Source: Cololabis saira (Eukaryota > Chordata > Actinopteri > Beloniformes > Belonidae). From it: a stretch of DNA of 64,000 nucleotides. A program made the translations under genes and the position numbers. The notes under the pieces are model-generated. The model saw nothing but the letters and a program-made list of their open reading frames with translations, did not search any database and was not told where the DNA came from. The stretch covers positions 7,689,369 through 7,753,368 of the forward strand of contig NC_084597.1 of NCBI RefSeq assembly GCF_033807715.1. The letters are read 5' to 3'. Shown in pieces: positions 21,790 to 59,200 of the stretch (positions are counted from its first letter, which is position 1; each line of letters opens with the position of its first letter).

Positions 21790-22915
21790 CAGAGGTGTCT
21801 TCAGTATTCACATTCATTACTCAGGTAGAAGTATAGATACTAGAGTTTAAAAATACTCCTGTAGAAGTTGAAGTATCAACTCAAGTTTTTTACTTGCAGT
21901 AAAAGTATAAAAGTACTGGTTTCAAAACTACTTAAAGTATAAAAGTAAAAGTAAAAGTAATGTAAGGGGGAAAAAAGCCATTAAGGACAAAAACCATTGA
22001 AAATGAATGTATCTTAGTATAATGCAAATATATTAAAGAAGCATATATGTGTGTACTATTGAGCATTAACATGTTTTAGTTTAGTTTTAGTTTAGTTTAT
22101 TTTGTTTTGGTCATTTACATTTGTTTGCATATGCACACTGTATATGTATACACACAGGTATAAATATATATATATTATATATATGTACACGTTTCCTTTT
22201 TTTTTCTTATTTTGCCTATCCTTTCCAACAAAAGGCAGACTTCAGAAACAAAAAGATACTAATAAGAAGAAAACGAAATGAACGAACAAAACAAAGAAAA
22301 TGAACAAAGAAAATGAACAAAGAAGAGAAGAAAATAAATTTGGTCACTCACGATTGAGGACAGCTGCAGGGGGAAAGTTGCATAATTTAGACAGTTTAAT
22401 ATGAAGGTAATTTATATTATTGTTCTATATTTATCTATTATTTTAGATTTATAATTTTTTTTTAATTTGTAAATTGAGCTACTTTTTTTTAGTTCCTCAT
22501 CCAGGCGGTTCCACAGTTTCACCCCTTCGACACTGATACACCTTGTGTTTCAGAGAGCAGCAGATATGATGACTAGTTGCCTATAAGTATTGTAATGGTG
22601 CAAAAAGTCAAACTTCAGAGGCTTGTTATCATTTATCCTAACCTTTATTGGAATGTACATCCAAGTTTAGTTGCAGGAATCTGAGGGAACGGATGTAAGA
22701 ACAAAACTGGACAAGAACATCTGAAACAACCACAACCAAATTCACTCTATCCGGATGGAGCAATTTAACTGGATAGTTTTTATTTTAAAGGCCGAAATAG
22801 AATAGAGTAACGAGGCTGTTTTTAAAATGTAAGGAGTAAAAAGTACAGATAATTGACAAAATTTCTACTTAAGTAAGGTAACGAAGTATTTGTACTTTGT
22901 TACTTGACACCTCTG
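21790..22915. mobile_element. hAT element (CAGAGGTGTC ends), copy 1
   Basis: Ends CAGAGGTGTCTTCAG / TTGACACCTCTG are flanked by GTTAAGTG (21782-21789) and GTTCGGTG (22916-22923), 6 of 8 identical, so the TSD has drifted. Internal AGTAAAAGTAT-type motifs and ATCCGGATGGAGCAATTTAA are shared with the sister element at 57539-60841. A TTTAG repeat and LINE-like tail occupy about 22078-22340. Confidence 0.82.
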
Positions 22916-22916
22916 G

Positions 22917-23240
22917 TTCGGTGTCATCATTGGAATTTGTCCAGCTCGGTGATTTCTCTGATCACCATCACCTTTGCCTCCTCTGGTGCTCATTTTAGCT
23001 TTATGTCCTACTCTACAGTTAGCTGTCCATGTGGAGTGGATCTTGTCCTGTTTCCTCAACAAACGAGCCTGTCGTGCATGGCGGAGTTTTTTTTTTGTTA
23101 GATGTTCATTGATGTACACATTGGTACCTTTCAGTTTTCTACTTGTTGGAGAAGTGCAATTTTTTGTTTTCTGTTCACAAAGCGGATGATAATGGGCGGT
23201 TTTTCATTTTTATTTTTCCGGGGGAGAGGATGACTTGCCT
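22917..23240 (-). pseudogene. Non-LTR retrotransposon ORF1 fragment
   Basis: The minus strand encodes RPPIIIRFVNRKQKIALLQQ, then, in another frame after a break, TKKKLRHARQARLLRKQDKI and STWTANCRV. This is the pattern of the C-terminal half of LINE ORF1 proteins (L1/Tx1 type). At least one frameshift is present. The upstream part of the ORF continues beyond the hAT at 23246-24053. Confidence 0.65.
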
Positions 23241-23245
23241 CAATG

Positions 23246-24053
23246 CAAGGGTGTAGGTTTGGTCTCAACATTGGTAGGGACGATATAACAGCATAACCTG
23301 CATGTACTTTTAGCTGGGGACGGGACATTAATAAGACCAAACAGATTGGGTGAACGGGCGTCAGGGCTACATATGTCACGAATATGAACCTAATTAATTG
23401 ATAGGCTAAATGATCAATGCAAAATAAATCTGTATTGACTCATACTAACTTTCATGTGTATTGGTTCACCTGATACACGGTTTGATTCAAACCTTTGTTT
23501 TCAAAAACTACTAAAGAAACATTTTGAAAACTTCCAGAATATTCCAGGATTTTATTAGCAATTTAAATTGCAATATTTGATCATAACTTAAATTATATTA
23601 ACATACACAATAAATGTATTAAGTGTACTTATTAATAATCACTTAACTGTCCAGAATGCAAAAACTAAACATTTGTCTTAAGACCACTCAACATTGTCTG
23701 TCTAAATAAATAAATAAAATATAACTGAAAAAAAAAAAAAAAAATGGAACCTTCCTTCAGGTTAAACACTACTGCTTTTGTCCACAAGCACAGCCAAACT
23801 CAACAAAAAATGAACATTCAGCAAGTGAAAAGGGGTAAATGTAAGTCTGAACATAATGAAAATAATTCACTTAATAATGGTAGGGTCAATTCTATCCTTA
23901 CAACATTTGGGAAGACAATCTAAATTACCTATATATCTGAACTCATTATATAATGCAAATAAGGTTGCTTAAAAGTTGGTGGGGACAATTTGAGCCTCCT
24001 GAAAAGTTGGTAGAGTTATGTCCCTACCGTCCGTATGCAAACCTAAGCCCTTG
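23246..24053. mobile_element. hAT element (CAAGGGTGTAGGTTTG ends)
   Basis: Ends CAAGGGTGTAGGTTTGGTC and GCAAACCTAAGCCCTTG have a perfect TSD CCTCAATG at 23238-23245 and 24054-24061. It is 808 bp with no ORF. It splits the LINE ORF1 relic. Confidence 0.93.
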
Positions 24054-24061
24054 CCTCAATG

Positions 24062-24850
24062 TCTTTTTCATTCACATGTATCCCTCTGTTATCTAGTAGG
24101 TGATGACCTGTTTTTCTATTGAGTCCAAATCAGCCTCGGTGGGCTCCTGGGTCTGGTCTCCATTCATGACTAGATCATTCATGCGACTGTTATTGCTCCG
24201 GATCAGCAACCCCAGACTCCAACACTGCTATTTTTTTTTACCTTTTTTCTGCGTTTTGCTTTTGCAGATCCTTGATCTGTCCCATCATGTCCCATCAAAA
24301 GAAACTGGTTGTTTTAGATTGTGTCTAATGGTTTTAGCTTATTGATTTAATTGAGTTGGGTGTTATATAAACATATTTTCTTGTTCTGCATTTAATTTTA
24401 ATTCTTAGTATTTTATTTTGCTGAGGTTTTGTGACGTTTCTGGGTATTTTCACTATTTTTACATTTTCTTCTATTGAAATACGTTTGTTTTTGTATTTGC
24501 CTCATTTAGTATGAACTTATTTATCTTTAGTTGTACTTGGATTTATCTTTAATCTATCCGTTTTTGGTTGTTATTTGTTATTTGCTTTTTTTTCCACTTA
24601 GGAAAATTCATTTTCTTTTTTTTCATTGTTTTCTGGTTTTTATTTGTTTTTGTTTTTTTGTCTTGTTTTTCTTTTTAGTTCTTTGTACTTGTTATCTACT
24701 TTGTTTTATTCTGTTTAACTAACATTTTATATTGTACTTTAAAAGTTTTATAGAAATGTATATTTATACTGTTGGACCCCAGGAAGAATAGTGGCTGCTG
24801 AGGCAGCAACTAATGGGGATCTGAAATAAATAAAAAAATAAATGTCAACT
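24062..24850. other. LINE-derived and AT-rich sequence
   Basis: 24062-24330 appears to continue the minus-strand LINE ORF1 with a coiled-coil-like segment. 24330-24770 is T-rich without structure. At 24772-24838 there is a LINE tail on the plus strand (CCCAGGAAGAATAGTGGCTG ... GGGGATCTGAAATAAAT), with a sister tail at about 39885-39945. Confidence 0.5.
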
Positions 24851-25550
24851 AGCTGTTTTTGTTATTTAGCAATATTTAATAATTTTGCTGACAGAAAACT
24901 TAGTGATTGTTTAATTTCCTAAAGTCTTTTATACTAATGTGGCTGGATCAGACAGAAAAACATCCAGATAATCCTTTAACATCGTAAAAGCTTGGTGTGC
25001 CTCGACACACTCAGGTGAGATTTGGAGACACTTTTTCCTTCAGAGAAGTCAAAAGGACTAAACTAAATCTTTAATAAAAACAGTGCTGGCAAAATATAGG
25101 AACACCCACCGACTCCAAAATGATGTACCTGAATTTAAATGAAAAACACTGAAGCCTGTGTTTTATTTAAGCTGGGTGGTATTTAAGGGCGTTTCTTGAA
25201 TATGGTTAGTGAAATATCACAAAAGTAAAGGCTTAAATTTATTTTCAGTGTTTCCTGTAATCATTTCTATCCAGGCTGGGTTTTTTTTTTTTTTTTTTTT
25301 TTTAAGTATTTCTAGCGATTCTCCGGAAATATTACTGGTGATAGTCTGCCCCCTGGCGGCAGACTATGGTTACTACACTCACCCCTTAACAAATGAGGAA
25401 AGTGGCAGCAATGTTTTCTTTCTTGTACATTTTATTTAACTACGGGCAGCTAATCATAATGAGCCAAGTCTTCAAATTAAACTAAGTTAAGTTATTTTAC
25501 CCTGTTTTGCTGTGAAATTCTGTGCCACGGTAACAACAAATTCACACGTA
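24851..25550. other. Intergenic sequence downstream of edf1
   Basis: No gene is seen. A poly-T tract of about 22 bp lies near 25281. The rest is AT-rich and unclassified. Confidence 0.4.
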
Positions 25551-25554
25551 CAAA

Positions 25555-26058
25555 TGTCATGAACTGAGAAACTTTTATTCTGAGATCAAAATCAAAATAA
25601 AAACAGCATTAAAACATTTCAACACTGTAAAAACATCCACTCACTGTCTAAGTTTAAAAATAAAAAAAATGCAATCAAGCACTTCTGGTTTTACATGACG
25701 GTCAAATTTATTGAAAACAAATTCACCTTTTTTTTAACGATTCTCCCCATCATTTTTAACATGCCAAACTCGAGAGAAATGTAGGTAAAACAATTAGCTG
25801 AACTTCAGCGTTAACGATGCAAACAAATGCATTCAATCATATGTTCATGTGGTCAAGAAGAGTGTGTTTCCGATTAGTTGTTAGTACGTAGCCTGTGATG
25901 CAGTGGAGCACCTGTGTCGTCAGGCAGGACACAGGTGAGATCAGCCCGGGGAGGGGAGGGGGGGCGGGAAGGCTTGGGTTAAAGGAAAGGGTCGCCTTTC
26001 GGTAAGAGGTCATATATGGGGTCACGGGGCGGGGGGGGCTGATTTCGAGGCTTTGCTT
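25555..26058 (-). other. edf1: edf1 3' UTR
   Basis: The region follows the edf1 stop on the minus strand. Reverse-strand AATAAA hexamers lie near 25571-25576 (as TTTATT in CTTTTATTCTGAG) and near 25708. The distal one gives a UTR of about 480 bp. A G/C tract near 25955-25975 and 26025-26040 lies close to the stop. Confidence 0.6.
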
Positions 26059-52657
<26,599 letters not shown>

Positions 52658-52920
52658 ACTCTCGGCTTTGGTCGTTTTATCTTAAGTAAAAAACGTTACG
52701 GACAGTTTTCCGTGGAGTAAAGTGTAGATTTCTGGTTATTTTTCTCCCTTGTGGTCGTCAAAGCGAAGCAGCGACTTCCTTCCAGAAATATCACCCACGC
52801 GTTCTGCCAAAGCTTTATTTATAACCTGCTGTTAACAGCGGCCCGACAGCGCCCCCCGCTGGACCAATCAGGCAGCGCACACGAGACACGTGACTGATGA
52901 CGCGGTGGAGAGTGACGCTG
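52658..52920 (-). promoter_or_regulatory. edf1: Putative edf1 5' UTR and promoter region
   Basis: The region upstream of the ATG has more CpG than the flanking DNA (for example ACGCG, GCGGCCCGACAGCGCC near 52840 and CACGTGACTGATGACGCGG near 52885), with E-box-like CACGTG and CRE-like TGACG. No TATA box is at a convincing position. This is inference from position and composition. Confidence 0.4.
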
Positions 52921-53743
52921 CATAATGTTGGGGAAAAAGCTATGGAACAAAAAGGATATACTCTTTAAACACAAGTCCTTAAACCTCAAACCTTCTATTT
53001 CATTTTGATATATAATTTACTTTCCTTAATTTGTAACTGCATTTTATCCTGAAGTTTTGTACCTTTTCTGTATATATATGTATATCTGTCAAGAAAAAAA
53101 AGAAAAAGAAAAAAAAACAAAAAAAACATGGAAACAGTTCTCCTTATCTAAGTGTTATAAAACAACAAACTGAAAATAAACAAAGTACAGGCCTTAAAAA
53201 TGTAAAAAAAAAAAATTATTTATGATGGAAAAATGTTTTGTTTGGTTACATTGAACTGAATTTGATTTGATTCATTTGTTAATTATTTTATCAAAATTTT
53301 ACATGCACAAATATACATTTTCTGGTAAGAAACCAAACTTTTTGGAACTTTAAATATATCTTCTCCCTCTGTGATTGTAAGAATGAACAAGCTGTTAAAA
53401 CTTATAATCTATGTAAACCTTACAATATTCTTACTGAGTAAGTTTTATTTTATTTTTTTCCGTCCTGCTGTCAACCCCAGCATGTTTGGTTGATGATGAT
53501 TGTTGTGTATTAATGTCGTATACGACATTTCCTCATTATTGTAGACACTGTTCTCAGTCTTATGTATACTCTTGTTGTGAATGTCAATAAAAACATTTAA
53601 AAAAAACATGGAAACAGCAAAGTTCTCCTTATGTAAGTGTTACAAAACAACAAAAACAGAAAATAAACTGAAAGTACAGGCTTTAAAAATGTGACAAATT
53701 GCTTTAATGGATTATATATATATATATATGGATTATATATATA
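52921..53743. mobile_element. LINE 3' tail bracketed by an ~80-bp direct duplication
   Basis: Two copies of an ~80-bp host segment (about 53127-53207 and 53605-53690; both contain ACATGGAAACAG, GTTCTCCTTAT and GTACAGGCCTTAAAAATG or a near match) flank sequence that ends TGTCAATAAAAACATTTAAA, a LINE-like tail. No protein is recognisable. 52921-53126 is unclassified. Confidence 0.55.
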
Positions 53744-55335
53744 CAGTGCCTATCATACGTATTCACCCCCTTGGATGTTTTACCCTTTTAGTGCTTTCAT
53801 AAATCAATCCTGGTCAATAAAATGTGGCTTTTTTAACACAAAAATTCATTGGAAAAAACTCTTCAACGTCAAAGTGAAAACAGATTTCTACAAAGTAATG
53901 TCAATGAAATAAAAATATATAAAGAAATATAATTGTTTGCATAATTATTCACCCCCTTCAAGTCAGTATTTTGTAGATGCACCTTTGGCTGCAATCACAG
54001 CAGTGAGTCTGTGTGGATAAGTCTCAATCAGTCTTGTACATCTGCCCACAGCAATTTTGCTCCATTCTTCCTTGCAAAACTGCTCAAGCTCTGTCAGGTT
54101 GCGCGGGTATCGGGCATGAACAGCCCTTTTCAAGTCCAGCCACAAATTCTCTATAGGATTGAGGTCTGGGCTTTGACTTGGCCACTCCAGAACATTAACC
54201 TGGTTCTTTTTTAACCCTTCCTGTGTAGCTTTTGCAGTATGCTTTGGATCATTGTCTTGCTGGAAAATAAATCTTCTCCCAAGCCGTAGTTCTCTTACAG
54301 ACTGAATAAGATTGTCCCCCAGGATGTCAGTGTATTTTGCAGGATTCATTCTGCCCTCAATCTTTACAAGCCTTCCAGGTCCGGCTGCTGAGAAACATCC
54401 CCACAGCATAATGCTACCACCACCATGCTTCACAGTGGGGATGGTGTGTTTTTGGTGATGTGCAGTGTTTGGTTTTGATGGCCAAAAAGCGAAATTTTGG
54501 TCTCATCAGACCAAAGAATCTTCTTCCACTTGACCATGAAGTCATCCACGTGCTTTTTGGCAAACTCTAGTCGAGATCTAATACGAGTTTTCTTCAACAG
54601 TGGCTTTCTCATTGCCACTCTCCCATAAAGCTTTGACCGGTGAAGAACCCGGGCAGCAGTTGCTATATGCACAGTCTCACCCGTCTCTGCAGCTGAAGCT
54701 TGTAACTCCTTCAGAGTAGTCATAGGGGTCTTGGTTGCTTCTTTCACTAGTCTCCTACTTGCACGGTCACTCAGTTTACAAGGGCAGCCTGATCTAGGCA
54801 GATTCACACAAGTGCCATATTCCTTCCATTTCTTGATCATTGATTTCACTGAACTCCGGGGGATGTTTAATGCCTTGGAAATTTTTTTATATCCATCCCC
54901 TGAATTGTACTTCTCAATAACCCTTTCCCTGAGTTGCTTGGAGTGTTCTTCTGTCTTCATGGTGTAATGGTAGCGAGGAGTACTGATCCACCAGTCTGGA
55001 CCCTTCAGACACAGGTGTTTTATACCTCACCCACACCACTCAGGTGATCTTCATTTCACTAATTGTGAGACTATTGGAAACAATTTGATGGACCTCTATC
55101 GAATTAGACCATTCAATTAAAAAGGGGGAGAATAATTATGCAAACCATTATATTTCTTTATATATTTTTATTTTATTGACATTACTATGTAGAAATCTGT
55201 TTTCACTTTGACATTAAAGAGTTTTTTCCAGTAAATATTTGTGCTAAAAAGCCAAATTTTATTGAACAGGATTGATTTATGAAAGCACTAAAAGGGTAAA
55301 ACATCCAAGGGGGTGAATACTTATGATAGGCACTG
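53744..55335 (-). mobile_element. Tc1-like transposon, full length, frameshifted transposase
   Basis: Ends CAGTGCCTATCATACGTATT / GAATACTTATGATAGGCACTG have TA on the left (53742-53743); the right side reads TG, probably mutated. It is 1592 bp with internal repeats of TTTCACTTTGAC-type sequence. Confidence 0.94.
53963..54960 (-). pseudogene. Tc1 transposase, two frames separated by a deletion
   Basis: Frame 1 (54960-54430) starts MKTEEHSKQLRERVIEKYNS, carries the DNA-binding helices and the first catalytic Asp ([13 protein letters not shown]), and leaves the family pattern right after GHQ. Frame 2, from about 54480 down to 53963, carries [12 protein letters not shown], the second Asp ([11 protein letters not shown]), Glu (LNPIENLW) and a normal C-terminus (AAKGASTKY). 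The family segment between FGHQ and the KPN...HH region is about 6-7 residues short, so a small out-of-frame deletion near 54475-54485 broke it. Otherwise well preserved. Confidence 0.92.
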
Positions 55336-55410
55336 TGTATATAAACATTGTAGTTTTTTTTTCTATCTTACTTTGCATCTTAAACATGACACACATTTCA
55401 TGGTCACCAA

Positions 55411-56054
55411 TAGGGCTGGGTATCGATTCAAATGTCAAGAATCGATTCGATTCTGATTCTTAAGATTCAGAATCGATTATCACGATCCGATTCGATTCGA
55501 TCCGATATTGATTTGGGTTAGTGTTAATAAAACAGTTTTTTCAGCTGTTGCATGAATTATATGACTGTAGTTATGCAACATATTAATACTAGTATCAATC
55601 AGCTCCCAGAATGCTGATAGAACTACTTTCAGAAACATGGTGGGTCAGAATTACCAAACAGATCCAGGGCAGCAAACAGAGGACAAAAGAAATCGCTTTT
55701 ATTTTTTCCCCATTTATGAGAATTTGGTTTTTAACATTTATGCAAATGTAACCCCAAGACAGTATTTAAAGCAAAGAAATATAGACAATTTATGCAATTA
55801 TAACTGAAAACTTTAATATTTTCATACCTTTAAACATATTTAAAGGCAAAAACATGGCACCAGTTATTCTCGTGTCCAACAAAATATTCCTTTTTTGGGC
55901 ATAAACAAAAAAGTACCAAAAGTTGTAATGTAATGATGAAAAAAAAAAAAAAAAAAAAAATTTAAATCGATCTTTAGACATATGAATCGATTTTTAGGAA
56001 TTAATATGAGAATCGATTTAAAATCGGACAATCGATTTTTTCAACACAGGCCTA
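55411..56054. mobile_element. hAT element (TAGGGCTGGGTATCGATTC ends), copy 2
   Basis: Ends TAGGGCTGGGTATCGATTCA / CACAGGCCTA have a perfect TSD GTCACCAA at 55403-55410 and 56055-56062. It is 644 bp, similar to 39081-39757. The right TSD overlaps the stop codon of the neighbouring coiled-coil gene (56058-56056, minus strand). Confidence 0.94.
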
Positions 56055-56055
56055 G

Positions 56056-56220
56056 TCACCAATTACAAGACATTTCAGAGGCAGCGTCGCTGTTGCGGCG
56101 TGTACGGATCGGGGACCATCCGAACTCAGACATGGCGTCATCAGCCTGGTGGGGACGTCCCCAGCGGGAACCGTGTCTGGACCCCTGTCTTCCTGTCCAT
56201 GTGCGAGGTTTCGGGTTCAT
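56056..56220 (-). CDS. Coiled-coil gene, putative last coding exon
   Basis: Acceptor CTCTGTTTCCAG, then 54 codons and TGA in phase 0. GC-rich relative to the flanks. The composition (Arg, Ser, Trp) is unusual, and an out-of-phase use of the exon cannot be excluded. Confidence 0.5.
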   Translation of the reverse strand: MNPKPRTWTGRQGSRHGSRWGRPHQADDAMSEFGWSPIRTRRNSDAASEMSCNW

Positions 56221-59200
56221 CTGGAAACAGAGACATGAGTGACATCAATCCACCTCACATTTGTTCCCATGACACACTTAAAAATGAAGTAAGTCCACTT
56301 CAGCATTTTAACACAACTATCCCTAAATGTCTTTGTAATCCATGTGCAGTGGTGGACAGTAACGGAGTAAATTTAGTTGAGTACTGTACTTAAGTACATA
56401 TCCAGAGGATTTGTACTTTACTTGAGTATTAGATTTCTTTGGTACTTATTACTCTTACTTGAATACATTTCCAAGACAAATATTTTTACTTTTACTCGAG
56501 TAAATTTCTAGGAAGGCTGAAAAGTACTCGTTACTTTCAGTTCTGCTCTTTTTTCTTCTTCCCTAAAGCTGGTTTCAAAGAGTTAATTCTCAGAAACAAG
56601 AGTTAAAAGATCCTTAAATTAATTTAGAAAAAATATAGTAATTTACTGATGTGGAAAATAAGAAATTTACTCTTATTCTTACTCTTACTTTTACTTAAAG
56701 TAAATTTAAAAGCATTTACTTTTCTACTCTTACTCGAGTAATATTTTGACTGAGCTACTTTTACTTGTAACGGAGTAAATTTTGACCAGTAGTATTTGTA
56801 CTCTTACTCAAGTACTGGGGTCGAGTACTCTGTCCACCTCTGTCCATGTATTCGTTCATTCGTCTTTCAAAATAAAACCAAAAATAAAAAGCGAAAAAAC
56901 AACTCATTTTCTCAGTTTTCGTTTTTTTTTCAACGGGAAAGGCACTGAACTTGCTTCAGATCAAAAAAGAATAAAACGGGAAATGGCGGTTATCCGTTTT
57001 TTCCATATTCATTTGAGGATAAAATCGAATACTGAAAAAAAAGAGTTGTTAGGAAACGAATACTGAGAAAATTAGTTGTTTTTTCATTTCCTTACTTTTG
57101 ATTTTATTTTGAAAAACAAATGAATGAATGATACACAGATTTGTTCATGAAACAGCTTTTTTTTTCCCCCAATTCTGACATCCTGTTGGGATGAAAAAAA
57201 GAAAAGTACCATTTTCTCCATAAATGTCTTTCCCCAGTGACACATTAAGGAAGGAAACAGCATGCAGACCTCAGTAAGTGGATTATCTTTTGTGAGCCAC
57301 ACAAATAACGACAGAACAAGATTTATTTTAAGAAACATCCTTTTGCTAATTCCAATTGTGTCCCACCTGAACAAAGACGGTTGTGTTCATGTGAAGACTC
57401 TCCACTCGCTCAGACAGGTGACTCAACCACTCCAGATGGCTGCTGATGGACTGGCTCAGATCACCGCTGCTCTGTGTATGAAAATAGAGAAAATAGATCA
57501 ATGTATCAAATTAGCTTTGATTTAAAATGTTGTCTTACCAGAGGTGTCAAGTAACGAAGTACAAATACTTTGTTACCTTACTTAAGTAGAAATTTTGGTT
57601 ATCTATACTTCACTGGAGTAATTATTTTTCAGACGACTTTTTACTTTTAGTCCTTACATTTACACACAATTATCTGTACTTTTTACTCCTTACATTTTAA
57701 AAACAGCCTCGTTACTCTATTTCATTTCGACCTTTAAATAAAAACTATCCAGTTAAATTGCTCCATCCGGATAGAGTGAATTTGGTTGTGGTTGTTTCAC
57801 ACGCTAAATCGATAATATGGGATGTTCAGGATTTGATCCTTCAAAATACACGACCCATGACATGAATTGCATTACACTTTGTGAACATTATACGATAAAG
57901 AGGGGAAAAAACCCCAATTATATCGCTTTATTTGATATTAATTCATTCATCCTCCTTTATTTAACCAGGCAGGTCATTAAGAACATTCTTATTCATAATG
58001 ACAGACTGGCAAGAGACAAGGACCACTTGGGGAGGAAGGAAGGAAGGAAGGAAGGAAGGAAGGAAGGAAGGAAGGAAGGAAGGAAGGAAGGAAGGAAGGA
58101 AGGAAGGAAGGAAGGAAGGAAGGAAGGAAGGAAGGAAGGAAGGAAGGAAGGAATGGAGAAAAGAAGGATGGAAGGAAGGAAAGAAGGAAGGAAGGAAGGA
58201 AGAATGAAAAGAAGGAAAGAAAGTAGGAAGGAAGGAAGGAAAGAAGGAAGGGAGAAAACAAGAAAGAAGGAAGGAAGGGAGAAAAGAGGAAGGGAAGAAG
58301 GAAGGAGAGAGCAGGATGAAAGAAGGAAGGAAGGAAGGAAGGAAGGAAGGAAGGAAGGAAGGAAGGAAGGAAGGAAGGAAGGAAGGAATGGAGAAAAGAA
58401 GGATGGAAGGAAGGATGGAAGGAAGGAAGGAAGGAAAGAAGGAAGGAAGGAAGAATGAAAAGAAGGAAAGAAAGTAGGAAGGAAGGAAGGAAAGAAGGAA
58501 GGGAGAAAACAAGGAAAGAAGGAAGGAAGGGAGAAAAGAGGAAGGGAAGAAGGAAGGAGAGAGCAGGATGAAAGAAGGAAGGAAGGAAGGAAGGAAGGAA
58601 GGAAGGAAGGAAGGAAGGAAGGAAGGAAGGAAGGAAGGAAGGAAGGAAGGAATGGAGAAAAGAAGGATGGAAGGAAGGAAAGAAGGAAGGAAGGAAGGAA
58701 GGAAGGAAGGAAGAATGAAAAGAAGGAAAGAAAGTAGGAAGGAAGGAAGGAAAGAAGGAAGGGAGAAAACAAGGAAAGAAGGAAGGAAGGGAGAAAAGGG
58801 AAGGGAAGAAGGAAGGAGAGAGCAGGATGAAAGAAGGAAGGAAGGAAGGAAGGAAGGAAGGAAGGAAGGAAGGAAGGAAGGAAGGAAGGAAGGAAGGAAG
58901 GAAGGAAGGAAGGAAAGAAGGAAGGAATGGAGAAAAGAAGGATGGAAGGAAGGAAAGAAGGAAGGAAGGAAGGAAGAATGAAAAGAAGGAAAGAAAGTAG
59001 GAAGGAAGGAAGGAAAGAAGGAAGGGAGAAAACAAGGAAAGAAGGAAGGAAGGGAGAAAAGAGGAAGGGAAGAAGGAAGGAGAGAGCAGGATGAAAGAAG
59101 GAAGGAAGGAAGGAAGGAAGGAAGGAAGGAAGGAAGGAAGGAAGGAAGGAAGGAAGGAAGGAATGGAGAAAAGAAGGATGGAAGGAAGGAAGGAAGGAAA

